Shown here one piece after another: positions 43,213 through 54,164 of a DNA stretch of 64,000 nucleotides. The DNA lies in the NCBI GenBank assembly GCA_035610365.1, contig CM069435.1, positions 66,151,389 through 66,215,388 of the forward strand, read 5' to 3'. The translations under genes were made by a program, and so were the position numbers. The first letter of the stretch is position 1. The number at the start of each line of letters is the position of its first letter. Under the pieces are notes generated by a model. That model was not told the DNA's origin, ran no database searches, and was given only the letters and a program-made list of their open reading frames with translations. The stretch is from Aquatica leii (Eukaryota; Arthropoda; Insecta; Coleoptera; Lampyridae).

Positions 43213-44562
43213 CAGTGGTCGGACCGATACTTTTTAAAAGCATCGCTATACGATAAGCGATACTTGGAGCAAAAATGTATCGCGATACCGATATTCTTTA
43301 CTTTGTCTAGAATAGTATCGAGATAGCGATAATAGTATCGCTTTAATTTTGCGTTACTTATTGCGATACTTTTTCATTAGTGATCTGAGGAGAGAAATTC
43401 CAATATGAATTTTACATTACTTTGAGTTGCTACTTTATTGTTAAGGTTCAGTTATACTTACTAATCGTGGCTTTACCTTATGATAAAACCGTACACACTT
43501 ATTTAAAACTGCAAAGAAAAAAATTACAATTTCAATTTAGTCGTATTTTAACATTAAACAAAAATTAATTATAAGTCTATTTTTTAAAGCTGTATTATCT
43601 CCAAGGTATTTAGACTTAAAACAAAATTTAAATAAAGATTTAAACTATACGTATTTTTAAAACAGTTGCATTCATTAGTTAGCACAAACGTTATATTTTT
43701 TCTAAAAATAAATACATATGTTTTGTAAGTACTTGCTTATATAATGCTAAAATGTTAGCGAAAAGCAAAATTACACCTAAATTGCACTACTTAAGGAATC
43801 AAAAGCTAGTTGGTATTCTGTTATATTTTATTGTCTGGTTGTTGGATTATGGTTCGGTTGTGACAGGCATTAAAAAAAGATAAATATACAATTTGTAAGT
43901 ACATCTGGAGTCGGTAAAGATAAAAGTATTTTTTTGCAACGTGACTTTTGGGTGGTTGTGAGGATTTACTTAAAAGTTGTTTACTGCAACCCTTTTTGAT
44001 CCTAATTGTTACTGTTTTTTTAAATCATAATAATTCGCTATAAACTAGTAAAAAGTAGTACCCTGTTTGACAAATCTTCAAAATAGTTTGATTTTTGTAC
44101 CATAAATTAAACGTACTTAGTTGTTGAACATGATTTCGAGCGCATATCTTCTAGAAAGAAAATTCTACTTCAGGTATATTCTGTTTATTTAGCATCAAAG
44201 GCCATAAAATTCAATTGTCAGACAATGGTGGAGTTATACCTGTTTTAAAGAAAGTAAATACAATGGTATATTTAAAAATCGTAGACATTGCAGGTACAGG
44301 ATTATTTAGTTGTAATTTAAAGTACTATATAGAATTTAAAATTCGGTTTTACTTCGAAGTACTTTTAAATTTAAACATTCCAATAAATTTTCAAGTATCG
44401 ATTCAAAGTATCGCATTTTGCGATAGACGATACTGAAGAAAACTATCGCGATATCTATATCGATACTTTTTTTTCAAATGTATCGCGATACGATATTCTA
44501 TACTAATAAAGTATAGCGATACTCGTATCGCGATACTATTATCGCTATACTTCCGACCACTG
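43213..44562. mobile_element. non-autonomous hAT element with TATCG-rich ends
   Basis: The ends are CAGTGGTCGGACCGATAC and, read inward from the right, CAGTGGTCGGAAGTATAG. The exact 8-bp duplication CATATTAA lies at 43205-43212 and 44563-44570. Both subterminal regions (43225-43380 and 44395-44550) are crowded with TATCGCGATA-type palindromes. The 1.0-kb centre is AT-rich and has no transposase motif, so mobility would depend on a helper. Confidence 0.9.
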
Positions 44563-44570
44563 CATATTAA

Positions 44571-45037
44571 TGACCATTTCTAGCATAAGGTTGTTATTAT
44601 TGGGTAAAAAAATTCGCTAACTACAAAACCTACATTAATTTAAAGTTCTACAACTTGTTATAAAAAGTGTTGAGTTATTGCGGTAAATTTTAACTTTATT
44701 AGCTAATTCTAATCTGCATTTAATTATAGGTATTTACAACTATTTACAAAAATACATTATAATAATTAAAACTTTAAACTCTTTACTATTATCTAAGTAT
44801 TTAAAAAAAAAGTAGGGTATATTATATTTATACTCAAAATGAAACAGAAATAAAATGAGGATAATCTTTAACGAAATTGTCCAATTTTGGGTTAACTTGA
44901 CAGTTTTTGTACTAGCAAGTGTCTTGGCGTTGTAGATGCAAGTTTAATTCTTCCAACGCCATTTATTGAATTTTTCATTTGGTATATTAAAATATTGGAT
45001 ACTGGAAACTCGTGCCTTCGAGAATTTAAAATTACGC
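44571..45037. other. AT-rich stretch without recognised gene
   Basis: This lies between the hAT element and the Transib element. I see nothing supportable in it. Confidence 0.55.
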
Positions 45038-45042
45038 TTGCC

Positions 45043-45081
45043 CACAGTGGGACGAATGACCAACAAACGTGGACAAAATTA
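45043..45081 (+). repeat. left Transib ITR, RSS-like (23-bp spacer)
   Basis: Heptamer CACAGTG (45043-45049) is identical to the vertebrate RSS consensus. A 23-bp spacer follows, then ACAAAATTA (45073-45081), sharing ACAAAA with the nonamer consensus. Confidence 0.85.
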
Positions 45082-45185
45082 TTTATCGATAGAAAAATAT
45101 TTCTACAAGGTTGTAAATGATACAAAAACGTTTTGTATTGACTTTGTAAATAATTTTAATCAGAAATCTATAAGCTAAATGACGT

Positions 45186-47692
45186 TTAATCACTCTCGTC
45201 ACTGTCTGACATCGTTTCGCTGGACTCAGAAACATCTTGTGACATAGCGGTCACTAAAACTTCCTCTTCTTCATTTGGAGGAGCTAAAAGCTGTAAAACT
45301 TCATGAGAAAGATTTTGTCTAAATTTCGGAGGCAAGTTCCTCACAGATGTTATATAAGGATCCGACGAAACAAGTAACAAATTTAGTAAATCCTGATTGG
45401 TTGTTTCTCTCGAAGTTTTTCGAGCATGACTCCTACTATAAAATTTTAAATCTTTATTGCGACATTCTTGCGCTTCTTCGGACAGCTGTCCAATTGGCAG
45501 TAAGGCATGAGCAATAATATCAGAACCATGAATTAAAATCTTATGCATTGAAGCAGGCATGTAATACCAATACTACGGATATAAATTTACGTATGATCAG
45601 CCCTTCATCAATTCCCGTAATTTTGGATGAGACTTCGAAGTTCTTAAAAAACCGCCGAGCCGTGTTGCCATCGTTTGAAGAACCACTACCTCCAGGTTTT
45701 ACGTGGTCAACTAACAGCTCTAATTGATTTTTTAAATCTTGCTGCAGCGTCTTTTTTCGATTTTCAAAAATTCTTTTTTCATCGGGCTGTCTGACTTGCC
45801 ACTTTTTAAATTCCATGCGATAGGAAATATAAATAAAACATTCAAAAAATCTTATCTACGCATGCAATGGTGACAAGTTAAAACCATATGCACTCTCATT
45901 TGCGCTTCTTGCACTTACTGCCTCCAGGTCGTTCATTTTTGTAGGGGTTACGTTGCAAATATAACACTTCTGCGCTGATGTTGTTGAAGTGACAGCATTA
46001 CAAATTTTTTCATCCAACATTGTAAGTGCCATTTGCTGTGTTACAAAAAACGTTTTCCCTGCAACACAAACCTCAGTCTTTTGTAAATTGTTAATTTGTT
46101 CTTGGATATTATCAACCTCCTGTGTTGATAATTCTGTCGTTTCTTTTTTAAAATGTAACCTAATTGGTCTACAATATCTTACTGAAGAAGGCCGTGGATT
46201 TTGCCACAAAATTATTTTATTTTTTGATTTTGACATAGAAGACAATTGAAGCGGCACAAAAGAACTTATGAACATATCACTATCCCGAAAATTGTCTGTA
46301 GATTTTTGTTTATATTCATTGTGTCCAGTGCTTCCGTCACAACCCTATTTGGAAATCAGAACAAGTTCTTGTGAAATGTCATTAGCCATGGTTGTAAATA
46401 CTTCCTCCTGCGACAATACAAGTCTTCTTATAGTTAAATCTAAAAGAGCTTCAAGTTGTACCTCCATTAGAGCTTCAGTAATTGTGATAGCTTTGTCTGG
46501 AGAATAGCATGCCTTTTTTGCAGCTTGTATTTTGTGGTAACTTGGATAGATATTCGCCATCCTTGTTTTCGCTTGAACTCTAATTTTTATGTATTGACTC
46601 TTTGTCAATTTGGTATCTATGAATAAAGCCAGTGCTTCATCGGATGAATATGGCTTTATTTTTTTTTCTTCCGCTTTTGTCCATGCTTCTCTTATTCTGG
46701 AAGGCCTACTTGGTGTTGTCTCAACTGCCTCGTAAATCAATTTAGCAGCGTCCTTTTGGCCAGCACTTCGCAAACTCATTTGAGCAGCATATGCTAGTTC
46801 ACCGGAACCGTACTGCTCGCGAAGCTCCTTAGTTTTGCGTCTTTTTGAGCGGTCGCCCAATTCACTAAATGAAGTAGAAGGTCGGTCACTACTTGTTGAT
46901 GGTAAGCTTTCATCCACAACTTCATCAGCTATAGCTTCAGATGGCAATTCAAGTAGATCTTCATCCAGCCAATCTGAATTCCTATCTAGAAATATGCTTT
47001 CCGTGTTATTGCACTTTTTCCACCGTGTTTCTAATTTATTGCAAAATCGACGAATAGTTTTTTTAATATTTTCAATACCTTGTTCATCTTCGAAAGCACT
47101 AGTAATAGTATCCATTACATGTTTCCGTTTCACGGCAATGTTCTGACCTTTCTTTTCGAGCCATATTTGAAATAAATCTCTTCTAGTCTTTTGAAGAACA
47201 ACCCCTAAGGAAAAAAAACATTTCTTTAGTCGTCCCTTTATACAAATTGCATTTAAAATTTTTATAATAGGTTTACAGAATTTAACAATGTTTTCAAGAT
47301 AATATTATAAAATATGATGTTATTCAGTTAACTTTAAATAAATCTTAAAATTTCCACCATTACATACACGTGAAAAAGTTTCCTGCATTGAAAATGAAGT
47401 TTAACGAAGAGCGCGCCGCGCTGCAGTGTAGGGATTAATAGGTCATAACTTTCAAACTTGAACATTTTTGAGGCTAATTTTTTTTAAACATCAAGAAGAA
47501 TAGTGTCTTTTATACTTTAAAAAAAGAAAGAGAGTGGGATATTGTGGGACTTTTGTAGGTCAACTTAGAGTCGACAGTGTTAACTTATTTTACTTGAACT
47601 CGCAAATTATATAAATTCCTATATTTATATAGAAAATATATATTTAAACACTATCACAATAACAAGTACTTACCTTGATTTAATTGATCCAT
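45186..47692 (-). pseudogene. Transib transposase (RAG1 catalytic-core homologue), lightly disabled
   Basis: Exon 1 (47692-47674) encodes MDQLNQ. A 469-nt intron with GTAAGT and a CTTAG acceptor leads to exon 2 at 47204. The N-terminal half (47133-46345) is a 262-codon frame with an acidic, Ser-rich middle. The core follows: GCDGSTGHNEYKQ (near 46340, equivalent to the first RAG1 Asp), WQNPRPSSVRYCRPIRLHF and MLDEKICNAV with CYIC (near 46010, second Asp region). FNLSPLHA and FFECFIYISYR come next, then GGSGSSNDGNTARRFF (near 45680) and KILIHGSDIIAHALLPIGQL (near 45525). It ends in an acidic tail at 45186. Two TAG codons (46347-46345 and near 45856) both sit where Trp is expected from the family. 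Near 45560 a frame change replaces an expected stretch of a few dozen residues. Confidence 0.88.
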
Positions 47693-47915
47693 GATGTTTT
47701 AAGCAAATAAAGTAAATGTAAAAGTCTTAGTACCACTTTAAAGCAGGGACACAACACTAGAGCGTGCAACTGAAGTCGATGAATACGAAACTTTGAGTAC
47801 CTGTAAAAGAACCGTTTAAGGGTTTGGAATCCTTATTTATGAGTCATTGGGAAACTGAAACATTCCTGTACGTATTACTCATATTTTAAGCCGCTTAGAA
47901 AAAAGTGAAAATTTC

Positions 47916-47954
47916 GCATTTTGTTCACAAATGCAGGTAGTTTGTCCCATTGTG
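47916..47954 (-). repeat. right Transib ITR, RSS-like (23-bp spacer)
   Basis: On the minus strand, CACAATG is followed by a 23-bp spacer and ACAAAATGC. The GTG.ACAAAAT block falls at the same offset as in the left end. Confidence 0.85.
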
Positions 47955-47959
47955 TTGCC

Positions 47960-48425
47960 GTACAACTAATGCTGATGTTTAATTTACTGCTTAACTTGAC
48001 TGGACGTTGCTCTGAATGAAGGTGCTTGTTAGAAGCAAGAAGGTTACATTTTCGTAATAAGAACCAAATTAGAAGGTTGAATGACTCTTAGTTCTGTACT
48101 GAATTATTACAGCTCCTCTACACGTTAGCGAGCGCCAACTCCTATAAATTACCATGCACCGAATTTAATCATATGTTAGCTAAATAATTTCAATTTAGTA
48201 ATTAATTTTTCTTCTAATTAAAATCTTATGGATTTTTTTAAATGATTTTCTTGATAATTGAGTAGCAATTGATTTTAAGTTAGGCAGTTTTTTTGTTTTG
48301 TAAATGTTCAGTCTCTACTTCATTTGTTGTGGTAGTTGCCCCACTTCTACAAATATATATAAACCCTTGATATTCTAGCAAAGAGGAGGAAGAAAACAAG
48401 CGTAACTCCGAAAATACGAATCGTG
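47960..48425. other. AT-rich stretch without recognised gene
   Basis: This is the spacer between the Transib and pogo-like elements. No motif or repeat was identified. Confidence 0.55.
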
Positions 48426-48930
48426 TAGGGGAATTGTGCCTAAGATGGCATACCGCCCGAAATGGCATAGTGCATATTTCTCTAACAAATATTTATATTT
48501 CGCGCTTAAAACGCGGTGTACGTTTACAGCAGTTGACAGCGAATAAGCGGTTGCGTCGGTCTACGTTTCAGTGTCGTATTTTACTACTGACAGATTTTTT
48601 GTGAATAAACAGGTGAGGAAGTTTTTGTTAGTAGTTTATATTAGATGTATTTGTAAATTTATTACTGTAAATGTGACCTGTATAACAAATTAAAACGTTT
48701 CATGGATCCCTAACCTATAAGTTTTTATAGTGCCGAAATCTTTATTCATATGGTACAGCAAACAATAAAATTATTTGTGTATGATATACTATTCGGGCGA
48801 GTTGGCATACAATGTGTCAGCTCTAGACGGCATAGCATGCCGACTCGCCCTGAACGTCTGTTATCCGCGTATCGCGCGTATAAAACGTAAAATTGAGGTA
48901 GATTTTATTAATTTTTCTAAATGAATAAAG

Positions 48931-50659
48931 ATGGTAGGGCACTACCATCGAAAAAGTAACCAGCACGGCTAGAAAGAGGAGGATATGAAGGCAGCAATAA
49001 AAGCTATTGAAGATAAACAAATGGGTTGGCTGCGCGCTTCAAAATTTCCTTTTGGGACACTAAGAAGACGAGCTAATAAAGTTAGTGGTAACCGATTTGC
49101 CACTGGTTTTACGACAGATTATATGGGTGGCAAGAAAACCACTTTTTCAATCGAGCAGGAACAAGAGTTAACGGAGCACATTAAAAGTTTAGAAAATAGA
49201 TTTTTTGGAATAGCAACAATTGAGCTTCGTAAGCTAGCCTGCCAGTGGGCTAAAAAAAATAAAACATCTACACATTCAACAAGGAAAAGGAAGAAGCTGG
49301 TTGGGATTGGTTAAAGGGTTTTCTAACCCGGAATCTAACATTGTTCCTTAGAACCCCTAAGTCCACATCGGCAGCAAGGGCTCGAGCTTTTAATAAGCCG
49401 CAAATTAAGAAGTACTTTGAGTTGCTCGCTCAAGCTATGGAAGATGTAAAGTTTGACTGTACAAAAACATTTAACATGGATGAAAGTAGTTTTTCTACCG
49501 TACTTTTCAAATATTCTAAGATTATAGCTTGTAAAGGTAAAAAACAACTCGGTGTTCTTGTAAGCGCTGAACGTGAGCAGCATCTTACAGTAGTTTGCAG
49601 TTTCAGTGCTGCTTCAGTCTATGTGCCACCAGCATTTATTTACCCTAGAAAAATATGAAAAAAAGAACTCATGGACAACGCTCCCGCTAATGCAGTTGCA
49701 TTTACTCAGGAAAATGGCTGGATGGACAAGAACATATTCGTCAAATGGTTACAGCACTTTGTGAAGCATTTTAAACCAACAAAACAAGATAAGGTCCTGT
49801 TGATGCTGGATGGTCGCATAAGCCATAAAAGCCTTGAAGCTCAAGAGTTTGTTAAATCCCATGGAATTGTTCTTTTTTGTTTTCCACCCCACTGTACTCA
49901 TCGAGTACAGCCTCTCGATGTGGGCGTTTTTTGGACCGCTTACAACCTATTACAATCAAGAATTAAATTTATGGCTAAAAACCCACCAAGAAGAACCGTA
50001 ACGCACTACCAGATGGCTAAACTTTTCAAAAATACGTACCAGAAGGCAGCAACACTTTCTAATGCTGCAAAGGGGTTTTCCACGACAGGAATATATCCCT
50101 TCAACCCTAACATTTTCCCAGACTGGATGTTTGCTCTAGCGGAAGCAACAGATCTAGAACGAAAAGATCTAGGACCTTCTGAAAGTAATTCTGGCTTCGA
50201 CATCTTTTCAAAAACCTTTATCTTCTAGCTGTTATGTTGCCATAACATGTTGCCATAACAGATATATCTCCACTTTCAAAAACCACATCCTTAAACCGTA
50301 AAAAGCGTTCTAGAAATACAAGCAAAACGGGGATACCTAACAGCACTCCCGAAATAAAAGCCTTAAAAGAAATAGTGGTACAGAAAGAAGAGGCGCAACG
50401 AAGAAAGTCTGCTCGCAACACAAAGAGAGTTTTAAACCTAGATGAAAACGAAGAAATTCGCCAAGATAAGGGGGAATTTGCTGAAGAAACTGATGATAAT
50501 GAAAATAACGCCGTATGTATTTATTGCAACGAGCTTTTTTTGCATTCAAAGCGTAACGAATGGTGGTTGAAATGTCAGTCTTGTCTAAAATGGGCGCACT
50601 GTGAATGTGCCGGACTTCCAAGAAATGCAAAAACGTTTATTTGTGAAGTGTGTGTTTAA
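48931..50659 (+). pseudogene. pogo-like DDE_1 transposase with C-terminal PHD-like finger
   Basis: The start is MVGHYHRKSNQHG, followed by a Psq-type helix-turn-helix (MKAAIKAIEDKQMGWLRASK) and a CENP-B-type second DNA-binding region ending AGWDWLKGFLTRN. The DDD core has NMDESSFSTV (Asp at 49479), MLDGRISHKS (49809; this family usually has DGH) and VQPLDVGVFW (49917), so the second and third Asp are 36 residues apart. A linker with basic stretches (RRKSARNTKR) ends in a zinc finger from about 50515: CIYCNELF, then W.LKCQSCLKWAHCECAG and FICEVC, a PHD-type cross-brace pattern. Disabling changes: TAG at 48970, a frameshift near 49272, TGA at 49656 and a stop/frame change near 50228. Otherwise the gene is well preserved. 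AATAAA-type signals follow at about 50690. Confidence 0.85.
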
Positions 50660-50756
50660 AATGTTATTGTAAAAAAGTAAATTAAGTTTTAATAAACGTT
50701 TTTTTTTGACAAATAAATTATATCAATAATAAATAATCTGTATAGAGATGCGGTGG

Positions 50757-50796
50757 TATGCCGTCTCACCCTGGATAGTCCAGGTGAGATGGCATA
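50757..50796. repeat. near-perfect palindrome in 3' subterminal region of pogo element
   Basis: TATGCCGTCTCACCCTGGA pairs with TCCAGGTGAGATGGCATA around a 3-nt centre, with one bulged base and one mismatch. The arms repeat the GATGGCATA word found at the element's termini. Confidence 0.85.
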
Positions 50797-50980
50797 CTAT
50801 CACATTTTTTTTATTCATAAAAAAGATACTTTTCATTAAAGAAAATAGACTTTTATTGACTACATATTCTAATAGTAATGTATCTGTGTTAAAATGTTTA
50901 AACGTGACACCATAAAGATTATGAATTACAAAAATACAAGCGTTTAAAAAAAGTATGCCATCTCAGGCACAATTCTCCTA

Positions 50981-52429
50981 GTAGTTTATAGTTTAGTTTT
51001 TACTTTCCTATAAGAAAAAGACTACACTGGCCACAGCTTTAGGAGAACCTCCACTACTCTTTTGGCTAACATCGAGACGGACGTTCTTTCTTTGAAAAGA
51101 CACGGAAGGTGGAAATTTAACACCATTGCAGAGGAGTAACTTGGAGATTCTGTAATACATAAAGTCCACGCGGTTAACAGGGTATCCTACGGCAAAACCG
51201 TTGAAAATTTTAGTAATAGTACCACTAACGAAAATGCAATTGATATAGTTAAAATCGTTTTTTCACTCCTTGGATACCATCTCTTTATGTATCCAAATAA
51301 AGATTTTATTTCCATTACTGTCGTGTTTTTCTCAAAGTAACGTTGATTTACCATGATAGTAGTGAGTAAAGGTTATTTTTCTTAACAGTAAAACAATACA
51401 CAGCCGTCTCATATTCCGCCTACTTAATTGACTGCAAAGAACACATACCGGATTTTTGTAAAAGCAATTAATCAGCAAGGGTAAATTAGAGTTTTTAGGA
51501 GCCACGTAAATAGATATTCATTATCATTTAAAAACGTTTCTCCCATAAAGTATCTTGCACCAAAAACTTAAAGATTATGCAACAATAGGAACAAAGGAAT
51601 AATTAGCTATAATTTAACGTTTTTGATGAAAGTCTTGGTATGTGAAAATTTGAAAATATTCAAAAAACATAAAACTTTAGTTGTAGCAGAAGTTAAAGCA
51701 AAATAATATTTTCTGGTCTTGAGATTGTTTTGTAAGCTAAAACTGACACGATGAAAAAGTCTTGAAATCTTGCTTAATTTACAAAAAATAAAAAATTTTT
51801 GAATTTAGACAATTTTGAAAAACGCCATTTTTCAGCTCAATGAAAATCACTCGGTATATCTGATAGGGGCTAAATAGGTTTTCAGACAAACAAATTATTG
51901 CTATAACAAGTTTTTTAAAAAATCTAAAATTTAAAAAAATGCATTTGGTGCCGACTTTTTGGCGAGCACTGTAAAAGTAATTTAGTAGTTTGTATTTCAG
52001 AAATTTTACTACAAATCTGATAAACGTTAGGTTATGCGTTGTTGGTGTTGAGTTGTATATACTTACCATTTACGCATTTTGTTTTGTCGTTAAAGAATTG
52101 GTCTTTGTATTGTACCGTATTGTCGTAGTCGTTATTGCATTTCGTTTTTGTTTATATAATTACATTCTACGATTCTACCCACATTTGTTGGTTTTTTACG
52201 TTTTTACGAGTACCGCTTTTTAATCTTGTTTCAAGCCTTTCGTGCTTGACTGAAGTTTGCATTTGAAGTTATTTCCGTAGTTTGTAACTAAGACCAAATC
52301 GTAGTTGTAAAGCCGGTATAACATTCGTTTGATCACTTATACAGTGTATTCGATTTGCTTTGGTTGGTTTGCGATTTGTCGTTGCCCGCATTTTTGTTGT
52401 CGTTTCGTCAATATTGTTTTTTACTTGAT
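50981..52429. other. no recognised gene; possible unassigned coding trace
   Basis: Around 51040-51330 the composition is less AT-rich. The minus strand reads semi-open frames (RISKLLLCNGVKFPPSVSF) with no family I recognise. The rest is AT-rich with no repeats. Confidence 0.45.
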
Positions 52430-53310
52430 GCAACCATGGTGCTATAAGTTCTCCTCTATCACCTGTTAGCTAACATTTTTATGGAATCTTTTCAACGGTT
52501 GCTTTGGAATCATCAATATTAAAACCTAAAGTTTGGTTTAAGTATGTTGACGACACGTTTATTGTTTGGTCTCACGGTCATCTCGAATTGTCTATGTTTC
52601 TTGATCATCTTAACAATCAACACTTAGATATCAAATTTACTATGGAAATCGAATTTAATGGTTCTCTTCATTTCTTGACGTTCTTGTGACTCGTAAGCCC
52701 AACGGTTTTCTGGCCTATTCTGTTTATGGCAAACCCACCCATACGGACAGATACCTTCATGCTTCGTCTCATCATCATCTTGCACAGAAACGTTCTGTTA
52801 TTGAATTTTTGGTTCATCGTGCTTTTTTTGCCAACCTGAGAATCTAGCTTCGGAACTCTGTCATCTTACTAGAACCTTAGTGAACAATGGTTATATGAAG
52901 CGAGATATTCATAGAGTTATTAATCGTTGTCTACATCTACGTACTCGATTACCTAAGAACATTGCTAATCCCAAATCCAATCCGACATTGGTTTTTTTAC
53001 CCTACATTCACAAGGTTACAGATCAAATAGAGAAACATCTTCGTAAGAATGGTATCAAAACCATATTCAACTCGACAGGCAAAATCTATCAGATTTTTCC
53101 TACTCCCAATGACAAATTTCCTACACTTTCATTTCAAGGTGTATACCAAATTCCTTGTTCATGTGGTTTAGTCTACATTGGAGAAACCGGTCGTTCCGTC
53201 ATTACTTGCATTTCAGAACATGATCGTTGTATAAGGATAAGGCTTATTTTTAAGTCTGCGGTTGCTGAACATCATTTTACTACAGGTCACAAGACTTTTT
53301 AGGGCTAACT
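52430..53310 (+). pseudogene. Penelope-like RT end + GIY-YIG endonuclease (copy A)
   Basis: The copy starts inside the RT: GAISSPLSPV and ANIFMESFQR (a stop and frame change between them), then KVWFKYVDDTFIVW with YVDD at 52543-52554. EFNGSLHFLTFL and SVYGKPTHTDRYLHASSHHH follow. From 52880 a second open frame covers the connector NPTLVFLPYIHKVTDQIEKH and the GIY-YIG nuclease (GVYQIPCSCGLVYIGETGRS near 53150), with AVAEHHFTTGHKTF at the end. RT plus GIY-YIG is the defining architecture of Penelope-like elements. The upstream half of the RT is missing, and frameshifts lie near 52690, 52840 and 53300. The coding tail resumes in another frame to about 53410. Confidence 0.82.
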
Positions 53311-53521
53311 CTTCCGACCTAAGAATGACTGATAACGTTTCGGTGATTGCCAAATCTTCATTCTTTTTCAACAGAAAATTCCGAGAGAGCATAGAAATCA
53401 TCAAACACCCCAATAACTTCTTCTTCTTTGTTAGATTATCGTTTGCTTTTTCAAGTTTATCGTTTTCTTTCTTACCTTTTCAGAGTTTAGAATCTGGCTT
53501 GGTTTACAAGTTGATTATCTA

Positions 53522-53715
53522 ACTTTTGAGAAGTTCTTAGTTAGATTTCGGTTGCTTGTTTGAGTTCTTCGATTTCTCTCACGCCCTGATGAAGCGACTT
53601 ACAAAATAAAGCGAAACGTTGGCAACTTCGGTTACAACAATGACACGGTCCAAACTCGGAAAACGTTTTCATCTTAGTATAGACTCTGGTCGTCGAAGCC
53701 TTCGCTATTATCAGA
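53522..53715 (+). repeat. Penelope pseudo-LTR (3' copy)
   Basis: This block, from AACTTTTGAGAAGTTCTTAG to GAAGCCTTCGCTATT, recurs at 15877-16047 in the same orientation and at 14866-15060 inverted. It follows the coding end of copy A by about 110 bp. Confidence 0.8.
53583..53623 (+). ncRNA. hammerhead-ribozyme-like motif with intact core
   Basis: The order is GCC (stem I), CTGATGA, AGC...GC (stem II), GAAAC, GTT, GGC (stem I partner). ACGT forms the minimal palindromic stem III proposed for Penelope hammerheads that act as dimers. Of the three copies in this window only this one keeps both CTGATGA and GAAAC, but its stem II is the weakest. An extra A follows CTGATGA. Confidence 0.55.
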
Positions 53716-54164
53716 AAGAATTAAATTATTATTATTTATGTGGCTTAGAATTAATTCGGATAAGCTCGAGCTGCGATTATCGCCGCTCGAAAGAGACCCC
53801 AATGAGACAAAAATGCTCATAATCTTATTTGCTCATTTCAACCGTAATAGTATTCTAAAAAAATGAGTATTAAGAAAAGATGTCTTACCATTACTCCAGA
53901 TCAAACCGTCCCGGTTAATAGGTGCCCGTTTAGTTCAAACCCATCTTGATATCTGGTAAGTATTAACAATAAATAAAATACAATTGCAAATACAATTTTA
54001 TTATAGCTCTGTTTCTGACCAAAAACTTAGCCATTTGCACCACGTAATGCAGCAGACAATACATCCAGAACCAGAAATATTTTCACTATTATAAATGTAG
54101 GTATAAATTAATTAAGTTATTAATAAGTGTTACTGATTGAATTGGATAACAATTAATAGGTTTT

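Larger units (their letters stand above)
45043..47954 (-). mobile_element. complete Transib (RAG1-related) element
   Basis: The ends are CACAGTGGGACGAATGACC on the left and CACAATGGGACAAACTACC on the right (read inward). TTGCC flanks both sides (45038-45042 and 47955-47959), the 5-bp duplication expected for Transib. Between them lies one minus-strand transposase gene with a 5' intron. The ends also look like recombination signal sequences: heptamer, 23-bp spacer, then ACAAAAT at the nonamer position on both sides. Confidence 0.93.
48428..50978 (+). mobile_element. pogo/Tigger-like element
   Basis: The inverted ends are GGGGAATTGTGCCTAAGATG (left) and GGAGAATTGTGCCTGAGATG (right, read inward), and TA flanks each side (48426-48427, 50979-50980). 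GGCATA/TATGCC words recur just inside both ends, probably as transposase-binding sites. One plus-strand DDE_1 transposase gene fills the centre. Confidence 0.92.

Noticed and set aside
43225-44550. A CRISPR-like array suggested by repeated TATCGCGATA words
   Set aside because: Spacing is irregular, the words are palindromic subterminal repeats of a hAT element, and the genome is eukaryotic.
45989-47146. Plus-strand frames of 79-103 codons
   Set aside because: They are antisense to the Transib transposase and explained by its codon usage.
51030-51340. Minus-strand coding trace
   Set aside because: Semi-open frames read like a protein in places, but stops intervene and I cannot match them to a family.
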